From Phycisphaerae bacterium (GTDB lineage: Bacteria; Planctomycetota; Phycisphaerae; Sedimentisphaerales; Anaerobacaceae), in NCBI GenBank assembly GCA_017993835.1, contig JAGOLX010000055.1:1-40824 (forward strand): a stretch of DNA of 40,824 nt, read 5' to 3'. Position numbers and translations under genes: made by a program. Of the stretch, positions 1-5,876 are shown piece after piece. The first letter of the stretch is position 1. Each line of letters begins with the position of its first letter. The notes beneath the pieces are model-generated. The model was not told the origin of the DNA and searched no databases. It saw nothing but the letters and a program-made list of their open reading frames with translations.

Positions 1-2
1 AC

Positions 3-107
3 TACTTCCAGAAGCTCAACACGGCTCGCGTCGCACGATATCATCGCAAGGTGCTGGAATCCCTGGGATATAAAGTGATCCCACCGCAAGCCGACGAGGC
101 CGCGTGA
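3..107 (+). CDS. C-terminal fragment of an unidentified protein (cut by window start)
   Basis: An open frame enters from the left edge and ends at a TGA at 105-107, giving 34 residues that begin YFQKLNTARV and end ADEAA. The segment is basic in the middle (RYHRKVLESLGYK), as in many nucleic-acid-associated proteins, but 34 residues are too few to assign a family. It runs convergent to the TPR gene on the other strand. Nothing coding is apparent between its stop and 328; that gap holds one palindrome at 286-302. Confidence 0.45.
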   Translation, partial: YFQKLNTARVARYHRKVLESLGYKVIPPQADEAA

Positions 108-285
108 CGGGGTATTTTTCAGAGGAGGCGGGAATCCACGCCCTCTCCAACCGCAGAGGACCTGAGGGTCACAGAAGGATGGAGTCCTGCTATCGTTCGA
201 GTTGGCTGTCCTCTTCGTATCTTCCATCCCTCTGTGGCCGACCCGCATCTTGCCTTGGTGCGCTTGGAAGAGGCGACAGCGGTAG

Positions 286-302
286 GGCGTGCTCCGCACG
301 CC
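286..302. repeat. REP-like palindrome
   Basis: A perfect 7-bp inverted repeat, GGCGTGC-TCC-GCACGCC, preceded by GTAG. It sits 26 bases beyond the stop of the minus-strand TPR gene, in the convergent gap at 108-327. There is no T tract, so it is not a classic intrinsic terminator. The GTAGGG plus palindrome layout resembles the arms of the palindrome pair at 15115-15183, which suggests a REP-type repeat. Confidence 0.5.
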
Positions 303-327
303 GCTCAGCAGTGTCTCGCGATATGTG

Positions 328-1737
328 TCACTTGCCTTGGGTCGCCTCCCTCGCGGCGTTGAGGATTGGCTCAATCTGCCTGGCCAGCAAGACATAGCCA
401 TGCTTCGAAGCAAGCTGATACGCCTCCTCGGCAAACGCCAGAGCTTCGCGAACGCGTCCTGCCTGCTGGAGTACCGACGCTTGATTCGCCAATGATAGCG
501 CGAGACTTTCCACATTGCCCAACCGGCGGCTGATCTGCTCCACTTCCTTGAGGAGTGTCGTCGCCCGATCCAGGTCTCCGCGAGCTTTCAGGACCAAGGC
601 CTGGTTGCCGAGGCTCGCTTGCAGACCTACCAGATTTCCCAACTGTCGGCAGATTCGCTCCTGTTCCTTGAGGAGAGCCATCGCACCGTCCAGGTCTGCG
701 AGAGTCAACAAGATCCCGGCCCGGTTGCCGAGGTTAATTGACAGACTGTTGGCATTCCCTGTCTGTTGACAGATTCGTTCCTGTTCTGTCAGCAGATCCA
801 TCGCGGCCGCCAAGTCTCCGCGATTCATCAGGATCAACGCTTGGTTGCCGAGGACTCGCTGCAGGCCGCCGAGATTCCCCAACTGGCGGCAGATTCGCTC
901 GGCTTCTCTGTGCAGGGCCATTGCGCCCTCCATGTCTCCGCGATCCAGCATGATTAAGGCCTGGTTGCCGAGGCTGATTGACAGGTCGTTCAAATTGCCC
1001 CACCGACGGCCCATTTGCTCGTTCTCTTTATGCAGGGCCATCGCCCTGTCCAAATTGCCGAGTGCTTCGTGGAGGCAGGCGAGTTCGTTTCGCCATGCAA
1101 GTACGTGTTCTCTGAGTTGTTCATCCGGCTCTTGCCCGGCATCGGCAATTCGTTGCTCCAACTCCGCGATGCGGAAACGCTTCTCGTGGACGTCCAGGTT
1201 GCCGGCGAGGGTGACATTCCCGGCGTACTTGTCCTGTTGACCCGCGAAAGCGGTGGCTTGTTCGGATACGAACTCGAATTGATGGCTCACCCAGGACCAC
1301 AGGTCGCGGGCTTGGGCCATCAAGAGGGACATCACGTATTCCGGCAGCCAGAAGACGACGGGACATCGATAGGTGGCCTGCCATTGCTCCCGGCTGACGT
1401 TTAGATTCTGCAGGACTCGGTTCCTCTTGTCTTCAGCAGCGAGGGCCTTTTCCATATCTACAACAAAGACCGCTCGCGCCTGACCATTCCGTATTTGACG
1501 GCGGACAGTATCGAGGATGTCCTGCGCATCTTCCGGGATGCGCACGACCTCGATGCCTTGCACTTCGCCCGTCATGTACTTGATGACGTAATCTCGCAGG
1601 GCCGGACTGTTGCAGATCGCGACGCTCAGCGAGAAGGTGCCCTCCGAGAGTTTGAGCATGCGGCGCAGGGCATCGAGTTCCGCTCGCTGCTGGGCGGTCT
1701 GCTCGTACGGACGAGATGTCGTCTTGCTCTTGCTCAT
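328..1737 (-). CDS. TPR-repeat protein with N-terminal iSTAND-like domain, partner of the adjacent ATPase
   Basis: 469 residues from the ATG at 1737. That ATG overlaps the ATPase stop as ATGA, so translational coupling is likely; an in-frame ATG 14 codons upstream would run into the ATPase gene. Residues about 25-156 form an alpha/beta domain ending in FWLPEYVMSLL and DLWSWVSHQFEF. This pattern recurs in TPR proteins that accompany STAND-type ATPases and resembles the inactive-STAND (iSTAND) domain. Residues about 180-455 are TPR-like units of 40 residues with the core GNLxxLxxxLGNQALIL. The protein has no signal peptide or membrane segment. Inference: it is a cytoplasmic scaffold or sensor working with the ATPase, possibly in a conflict or signalling system. 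No effector domain is visible, so the function is unproven. Confidence 0.8.
   Translation of the reverse strand: MSKSKTTSRPYEQTAQQRAELDALRRMLKLSEGTFSLSVAICNSPALRDYVIKYMTGEVQGIEVVRIPEDAQDILDTVRRQIRNGQARAVFVVDMEKALAAEDKRNRVLQNLNVSREQWQATYRCPVVFWLPEYVMSLLMAQARDLWSWVSHQFEFVSEQATAFAGQQDKYAGNVTLAGNLDVHEKRFRIAELEQRIADAGQEPDEQLREHVLAWRNELACLHEALGNLDRAMALHKENEQMGRRWGNLNDLSISLGNQALIMLDRGDMEGAMALHREAERICRQLGNLGGLQRVLGNQALILMNRGDLAAAMDLLTEQERICQQTGNANSLSINLGNRAGILLTLADLDGAMALLKEQERICRQLGNLVGLQASLGNQALVLKARGDLDRATTLLKEVEQISRRLGNVESLALSLANQASVLQQAGRVREALAFAEEAYQLASKHGYVLLARQIEPILNAAREATQGK
481..1080 (-). repeat. 120-bp in-gene tandem repeats encoding the TPR units
   Basis: The motif TGGTTGCCGAGG or a close variant recurs at 481, 601, 721, 841 and 961, exactly 120 bp apart (40 codons). 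The units are diverged but keep long stretches of identity, as expected of a repeat array that expands or contracts by recombination. Confidence 0.8.
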
Positions 1738-3020
1738 TTCTTGCTTCGCTTGGGCAGCAGGGGATTCGGGGCGTACCATTCTGGATCATTTGGATATTGC
1801 AGGATGGCGCGGTTTGCGAGAAGCTCCATGCATAACGAATCGTTCCCAGTGGTGCGCTTGAGCTTGTGCGTCTTCTGGACTTGGTCGATGATCTTCCAGT
1901 GCTCCTCGCGGAGTTGTCTCGCATAGGAATGCGTGACCTTCTTTGCCACCGCATCGACTGTTGCCTTGCTCAGAGGCAAATCACCTTCGACCAGCGAATC
2001 TCGGATGATGGTGACGAGGACGCGGGGCTGCCCGCCGCTATACTCGATGATCCTGTCCCTCACATCGCCCTCGAAAACGTCTGCTTCCTCCACCTCGGCT
2101 TGTTTGATGCGTCGGGCGATGATCTCGCGGAATTTCTCGAATCCCGGCGTGTGCCTCTTGCCGGTGTGGTCGAAGATCTTGGTCATGGGGACGATCGGAA
2201 GCGACGTCATCCCATAGAGGTTGGCCATCTGTTGTCCCTTGCACGAGTACATGAGCGAGAGCGGGATCGTGCAGATCATGGGACATCGAAAAGCCGTAAG
2301 CTGGTCCCGTCTTGTCATGAAGAGGCGATCAGCCACCGAGCCATCCAAGTCAGGCTGGTGCAGCACCGAGAGCTTGTCCAGGTCGTCTGCGATGATCGCG
2401 ATGCCCACATAGCCTTTGTCTTTCTTGATTACCTCGCCGACGGCTTGGCCGAGGATGTCGTTTGCTGCTGCGATCAGACTGTCGGTTCTTGGTTCAAGGA
2501 CCTTGCGGATCTCGTGTCGCGTGCTGGGACTGCTCTTGATAGCCGCCGTGAACTTGACCAAGCCGCTCTCCAACTCCAGTGATTCGAACTTGACCTCACT
2601 GCCGAAGAATCCCTTGAATTCTTCCCATCGCTGCTTGAAGTAGCCCGGCTTCAGCTTGATTCCGAGGCGTTCTCGGAGTTGTTGGGCGACCTGACGCATG
2701 ATGGCCATAAGGATGTCGGGAAAATCGGCGTCGGTGGGATCGATATCTTCCAGGACCTGGCAGAAGACCGTGAAGAAACGACTTTCGCCGGTTTCGAGTC
2801 TGGCCTGCACCTGCCGTAGTTCCGTGCTCTTGCCGCTGCCGATGTGCCCGGCAAGAAGTTGGAAAATCGGTTTGTCTGCCAGGCGGATCTTCTTCGTGAG
2901 GCTTGTCACCAAGCCGGAACTGCCGCGGACATCGTCGAGCGGGACGTAGAGATTGCTGTTCGCATCGGACAAGGGGGCCGGGTCGAATGCCTGATAAACC
3001 TTCTTTATGTCCGCTGCCAT
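1734..3020 (-). CDS. STAND-like P-loop ATPase with C-terminal winged-helix-like tail
   Basis: 428 residues. Walker A is GHIGSGKST at residues 58-66. A hydrophobic strand with acidic residues, IAIIADDLDK (207-216), fits Walker B. YSGGQPR (327-333) fits the GxP motif that links the ATPase core to a winged helix in STAND NTPases. The tail, with LLANRAILQYP and EWYAPNPLL, resembles the last module of ATPases that pair with iSTAND/TPR proteins. The start ATG at 3020 has GGAG 7 bases upstream and lies behind a good sigma70-like promoter at 3088-3116. The gene overlaps the TPR gene by four bases. It probably acts as the nucleotide switch of a two-protein complex. A defence or regulatory role is inference from the architecture. 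Confidence 0.8.
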   Translation of the reverse strand: MAADIKKVYQAFDPAPLSDANSNLYVPLDDVRGSSGLVTSLTKKIRLADKPIFQLLAGHIGSGKSTELRQVQARLETGESRFFTVFCQVLEDIDPTDADFPDILMAIMRQVAQQLRERLGIKLKPGYFKQRWEEFKGFFGSEVKFESLELESGLVKFTAAIKSSPSTRHEIRKVLEPRTDSLIAAANDILGQAVGEVIKKDKGYVGIAIIADDLDKLSVLHQPDLDGSVADRLFMTRRDQLTAFRCPMICTIPLSLMYSCKGQQMANLYGMTSLPIVPMTKIFDHTGKRHTPGFEKFREIIARRIKQAEVEEADVFEGDVRDRIIEYSGGQPRVLVTIIRDSLVEGDLPLSKATVDAVAKKVTHSYARQLREEHWKIIDQVQKTHKLKRTTGNDSLCMELLANRAILQYPNDPEWYAPNPLLPKRSKK

Positions 3021-3086
3021 TTGCGTGCTCCATCTGTGAGGTTGACGGTCTTGGCGGTCTTCGCCGAGCGAACTCGTCTATGGTCT

Positions 3087-3148
3087 GAGTATAGCAGAAC
3101 TGCCTTGCGGCGTAAATGAAGCTTGTCGCCCGACGAATGTCCGCTGCT
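3087..3148 (-). repeat. 62-bp promoter cassette, copy 1 (upstream of ATPase gene)
   Basis: Near-identical to 3563-3624: both ends match almost perfectly and only the 17-bp promoter spacer has diverged. Each copy lies directly upstream of a minus-strand gene, so this is a duplicated regulatory unit rather than a gene duplication. Confidence 0.85.
3088..3116 (-). promoter_or_regulatory. Sigma70-like promoter of the ATPase/TPR operon
   Basis: Read on the minus strand, TTTACG is followed by a 17-bp spacer and TATACT. The -10 element ends 68 bases before the ATPase ATG. The same hexamers and spacing are kept in the second copy at 3564-3592 although the spacer differs, which argues for selection on the promoter elements. 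Confidence 0.7.
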
Positions 3149-3270
3149 CATCCATTCTCGCTGCCTTGCCTGTCGGCAATGGCCCTGTTGTGTCATGTCG
3201 CCAACACTTTCAAAGAGGATACAGGCGAGCGAAGCAGGCCGCAAGCGGATAACGGCCGAATTTCGCGGGG

Positions 3271-3316
3271 TCGATGGGACGCATGGGACCCGCGGGACCT
3301 GTGGGACTAGTGGGGG
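3271..3316 (+). repeat. 9-bp degenerate tandem array (GGGAC type)
   Basis: About five consecutive 9-mers with GGGAC at positions 4-8, for example GATGGGACG, CATGGGACC and CGCGGGACC. The array abuts the stop of the small gene at 3317. It belongs to the family also found at 3634, 3892, 4275 and 4424. Confidence 0.75.
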
Positions 3317-3556
3317 CTATGGCAGGTGCTCCAGGTCCGCGAGGTCCTGGTGTCGGCCGGAGGCAACCTCAAAAACTCTTTGAAGTCGGGTGGTAGCCGG
3401 ATCGTAGCCATAGACGATTTGACGCATCAATTCCAGGGCCTGCAACCGCTCTTGTGGCGTCTTGGACAGCCAATAGGCCTTCTCGTCCGAAGGGTCGCGA
3501 AGCGAGCCGACAGAGAAGGCGGTCTTGTCGATCTTTGCCGATGCGAGTCCGTCCAT
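3317..3556 (-). CDS. Small antitoxin-like conserved protein (orphan)
   Basis: 79 residues. The segment YWLSKTPQERLQALELMRQ followed by GYDPATTRLQRVFEV matches a small family that I recall as commonly encoded just before nucleotidyltransferase-type genes in toxin-antitoxin-like pairs. The ATG at 3556 has AAGG upstream and a sigma70-like promoter at 3564-3592. No downstream partner is present: the next 170 bases hold only a 9-bp repeat array and the other promoter cassette. It therefore looks like a surviving half of a pair. Recognition of the family is from memory, and the molecular function is not known from the sequence. Confidence 0.65.
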   Translation of the reverse strand: MDGLASAKIDKTAFSVGSLRDPSDEKAYWLSKTPQERLQALELMRQIVYGYDPATTRLQRVFEVASGRHQDLADLEHLP

Positions 3557-3562
3557 GACCTT

Positions 3563-3624
3563 GAGTATAACAGAACGACGAGATCACGTAAATGAAGCTT
3601 GTCGCCCGACGAAAGTCCGCTGCT
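3563..3624 (-). repeat. 62-bp promoter cassette, copy 2 (upstream of the small gene)
   Basis: Same length and ends as 3087-3148. The conserved blocks include the -10 region with CAGAAC beside it and a 38-bp block running from CGTAAATGAAGCTTG to GTCCGCTGCT. Confidence 0.85.
3564..3592 (-). promoter_or_regulatory. Sigma70-like promoter of the small antitoxin-like gene
   Basis: On the minus strand TTTACG, a 17-bp spacer and TATACT. The -10 ends only 8 bases from the ATG at 3556, so the transcript would be nearly leaderless. Confidence 0.65.
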
Positions 3625-3633
3625 GTTCTTGGA

Positions 3634-3687
3634 GATCGGGACCCATAGGACCGATTGGACGGATAGGACGGATGGGACTAATGGGAC
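3634..3687 (+). repeat. 9-bp degenerate tandem array, six units
   Basis: Six contiguous 9-mers: GATCGGGAC, CCATAGGAC, CGATTGGAC, GGATAGGAC, GGATGGGAC and TAATGGGAC. The array reaches into the 3' end of the four-helix-bundle gene and supplies its TAG stop on the minus strand. Confidence 0.85.
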
Positions 3688-4322
3688 TCATTCGATCCTC
3701 GGTTTCGCGGGGGCGGGCTGCTGGATTGCGAGCGGCGGTGCTGCGAGCGGGCTCGGTAGAGACGCTCGGTGAAGCCGCCTTCCTTGAGGAACTGGCGCTC
3801 CAGGGATTCGAGCTGGCGGTCGAGAAGATAGTTGGCCTGATGGATTACGCAGAGCAGGGTGTTCGCCGCGACCTCCGGCGGGGACTCCTCGACATATGAC
3901 TGATAGGACGAATAGGACCTATCGGACTTATAGGCGAGGTTCCGGATTACTTGTGCCTGCGGATGCTCCTTTGGCCAGATCGGCAGGCGGCGCTGGCGGA
4001 GAAAGTCCTCGTAGTCTTCGAGCAGTTCCTGGAGGCTGCCGCGAGCGACGCCGGTGAGTTTGAACTCGGTCTTCTTGGACGTGCCGGAATCTTGGCTGGC
4101 CTCCGCGATGTTCTGCTTGCCGCTGCGAGCGGCTTGCACCATCTGGTCGAAAGTGCGGGAGCGCGGATTGATGAAGCGGGCACAGAAAGCGTTTGTTGCG
4201 TCGAAGATGATCTCTGCGGCTTGGTAGGACTTCAGGTTGCGGTAGCCGCCGTGAGGAGGAATGATCCGATGCTCATGGTTCCCATCGGTCCCATCCGTCT
4301 TGTTCTTCCCATTCCGCTCCAT
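3678..4322 (-). CDS. Four-helix-bundle suffix-domain protein (S23-like), repeat-invaded
   Basis: About 214 residues from the ATG at 4322. A TTG at 4358, overlapping the mtaB stop as TTGA, is an alternative start giving 226. The core from IIPPHGGYRNLKSYQ through AARSGKQNIAEASQDSGTS and LTGVARGSLQELLEDYEDF is typical of the four-helix-bundle family related to the 23S rRNA intervening-sequence protein, with its suffix form. The family has no known enzymatic activity. Two stretches look foreign: KTDGTDG near the N-terminus and SDRSYSSYQSY in the middle. Both are translations of the 9-bp repeat arrays at 4275-4313 and 3892-3936. The C-terminal RGSNESH also ends inside an array. The frame is kept through all of them. 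Confidence 0.75.
   Translation of the reverse strand: MERNGKNKTDGTDGNHEHRIIPPHGGYRNLKSYQAAEIIFDATNAFCARFINPRSRTFDQMVQAARSGKQNIAEASQDSGTSKKTEFKLTGVARGSLQELLEDYEDFLRQRRLPIWPKEHPQAQVIRNLAYKSDRSYSSYQSYVEESPPEVAANTLLCVIHQANYLLDRQLESLERQFLKEGGFTERLYRARSQHRRSQSSSPPPRNRGSNESH
3892..3936 (+). repeat. 9-bp array inside the four-helix-bundle gene
   Basis: ACATATGAC, TGATAGGAC, GAATAGGAC, CTATCGGAC and TTATAGGCG in tandem. It is translated on the minus strand as a Ser/Tyr-rich insert without breaking the frame. Confidence 0.8.
4275..4313 (-). repeat. 9-bp array near the 5' end of the four-helix-bundle gene
   Basis: Minus-oriented copies of the same 9-mer (plus strand shows GGTTCCCAT, CGGTCCCAT, CCGTCTTGT, TCTTCCCAT). 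It encodes the KTDGTDG segment ahead of the conserved start of the domain. Confidence 0.7.
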
Positions 4323-4354
4323 GAGTGCGATGATAGCGTCACAGTCCGGAAGAA

Positions 4355-5797
4355 TCAAACGATTGTTCCGAGAATCGCGTCGCGGCCGTTCTGGTCGAGT
4401 CGGACGGCGACGATCTCGCCAGGCGAATAGGACGGATGGGACGGATAGGACTCATGAGACTGGTCCTCGCGTGGGCGTGTCCTATCCGTCCCATTGGTCC
4501 CATCCGTCTTATGTTGTCCTATCCGGACCTCGAAATAGCGTTCCGCCCGGCCGGCGGGGGAGCCGTCGACATTCTCCTCGATCAGGACCTGGGCGGTCTG
4601 GCCGAGGAACTGTGCCCGGAAGCGGGTCTGAAGCTCCCGGTTGAGGTCGCGGAGGGTCTTCGAGCGGGCCTTGATGACCGCCGGAGGGACTCGCGGCCGC
4701 ATTTTGGCTGCTGCCGTGCCTTTTCGCGGCGAGAAGGCGAAGACGTGCATCTTGGCGAAGCCGACTTCCCGGGCGAGGGCGACCGTTTCCTCGAACTCCG
4801 CATCCGTCTCACCTGGGAAGCCGACGATAATATCGGTCGTTATCGCAGGCCGGTCCAAGCGGTCCTTGACGAGTGCGACCCTCTCGCGGAACTCGTCGGC
4901 GCTGTAGGGTCGGGCCATCCTGTGAAGGACCGCGTTTGAACCCGATTGAAGCGATAAGTGCAGGTGTGGCATCATGTTAGGATGGGCACAGAACACGTCG
5001 AGCAGTCGCGGCGTAACGTCCGCCGGGTCAAGCGAACTGACGCGGATGCGGACCAGACCGGGGACCTGAGCGACTTGGTCCAGCAGGTCGGCCAAGTGCG
5101 GGTTCTCTTCGGTGGTCCACCGGCGACGTCGGACTGTGGTCTGGCCGTAAGCGCCGATGTGGACGCCGGTTATGACGATTTCCTTGTGTCCTGCGGCCAC
5201 GAGAGCCCTTGCTTCCGTGAGGATTTCCCCGGGATTCCTGAATCGAACAACCGGGCGGACCGTCGGTATAATGCAATAGAGGCACGGACCATCACAACCG
5301 TCCTGGATCTTGAGAAATGCACGAGTTTGGCCATGAAACGATGCGAGAGCCGGCAAATCCCGGCATAGATGTAAGTCGTTTTTGGACTTGACTTTGGCAC
5401 CGTTTTCTGGTCTAATGAGGGTGGCTGAAGGGTGATTCGAATCTGGGGTGGTTGATTCGGTGCGAGCCAGGCGGCTCAGGGTGGCCGGGAGTTCGCATCG
5501 GTCCTTGACAACATGGATGTTCTCCCCGACGACAGTGAGTTCGTCTGTCGGAGCGGCGGGCAGGCAGCCGCAAAGTACGATGGCTTGCGGGTTCTGTTTC
5601 CCGGCCTGGTGGAGCAGGTGGCGGCTCTTGGCCGAGGCGGTGTGAGTGACACAGCAGCTATTGACCACGACGAGTTCGGGCGAGTCCGCGAGGTCCACCC
5701 GACGCAGTCCGCAGCCTTCGAGAAGCTGGCGAATCTGCTGGCTTTCGTACTGATTCACTTTGCAGCCAAGTGTTAAGATGGCAAAGCTGGTCATCAT
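4355..5797 (-). CDS. mtaB: tRNA t6A37 methylthiotransferase MtaB-type (radical SAM)
   Basis: 480 residues. The UPF0004 domain carries cysteines at C12 (LGCKVNQYES), C48/49 and C76/78. The radical SAM triad CDGPCLYC lies at C168, C172 and C175, and a C-terminal TRAM domain follows. GVHIGAYG and the LHLSLQSGS region fit the MtaB branch, which converts t6A37 to ms2t6A37 in ANN-decoding tRNAs, rather than MiaB or RimO. The start is a double ATG at 5797. The TRAM domain is interrupted at about residues 430-457 by a hydrophilic insert (KTDGTNGTDRT to SHPSY) encoded by a 9-bp repeat array at 4424-4527; homologous TRAM sequence resumes at PGEIVAVRL. Without it the length would be a normal 450 or so. 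The cysteines are intact, so catalysis should be preserved. Its first bases face the pilM gene across a 79-bp divergent gap. Confidence 0.92.
   Translation of the reverse strand: MMTSFAILTLGCKVNQYESQQIRQLLEGCGLRRVDLADSPELVVVNSCCVTHTASAKSRHLLHQAGKQNPQAIVLCGCLPAAPTDELTVVGENIHVVKDRCELPATLSRLARTESTTPDSNHPSATLIRPENGAKVKSKNDLHLCRDLPALASFHGQTRAFLKIQDGCDGPCLYCIIPTVRPVVRFRNPGEILTEARALVAAGHKEIVITGVHIGAYGQTTVRRRRWTTEENPHLADLLDQVAQVPGLVRIRVSSLDPADVTPRLLDVFCAHPNMMPHLHLSLQSGSNAVLHRMARPYSADEFRERVALVKDRLDRPAITTDIIVGFPGETDAEFEETVALAREVGFAKMHVFAFSPRKGTAAAKMRPRVPPAVIKARSKTLRDLNRELQTRFRAQFLGQTAQVLIEENVDGSPAGRAERYFEVRIGQHKTDGTNGTDRTRPREDQSHESYPSHPSYSPGEIVAVRLDQNGRDAILGTIV
4424..4527. repeat. Inverted pair of 9-bp arrays inside mtaB
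   Basis: The left half reads GGACGGATG, GGACGGATA, GGACTCATG. The right half reads GTGTCCTATCCGTCCCATTG and then GTCCCATCCGTC, so the two halves can fold into a long imperfect hairpin. The whole block stays open on the minus strand and is translated within the TRAM domain. Confidence 0.85.
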
Positions 5798-5876
5798 GTG
5801 CTATAATGATATGACTGTGGGTCGATGTTAACAAGACCCACGAGTAATAGGCGTATCGATTGGCTGGAGGTTTCGA
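5798..5876. promoter_or_regulatory. Divergent promoter region mtaB / pilM-like
   Basis: Rightward, TATAAT at 5802-5807 is a perfect -10 element with a poor -35 region. Leftward, TTGTTA with a 17-bp spacer and TATCAT is possible for mtaB. The pilM-like start at 5877 has GGAGG six bases upstream. Confidence 0.55.

Noticed and set aside
3634-4527. CRISPR array
   Set aside because: The repeats are contiguous degenerate 9-mers without unique spacers of regular length, and no cas genes are present.
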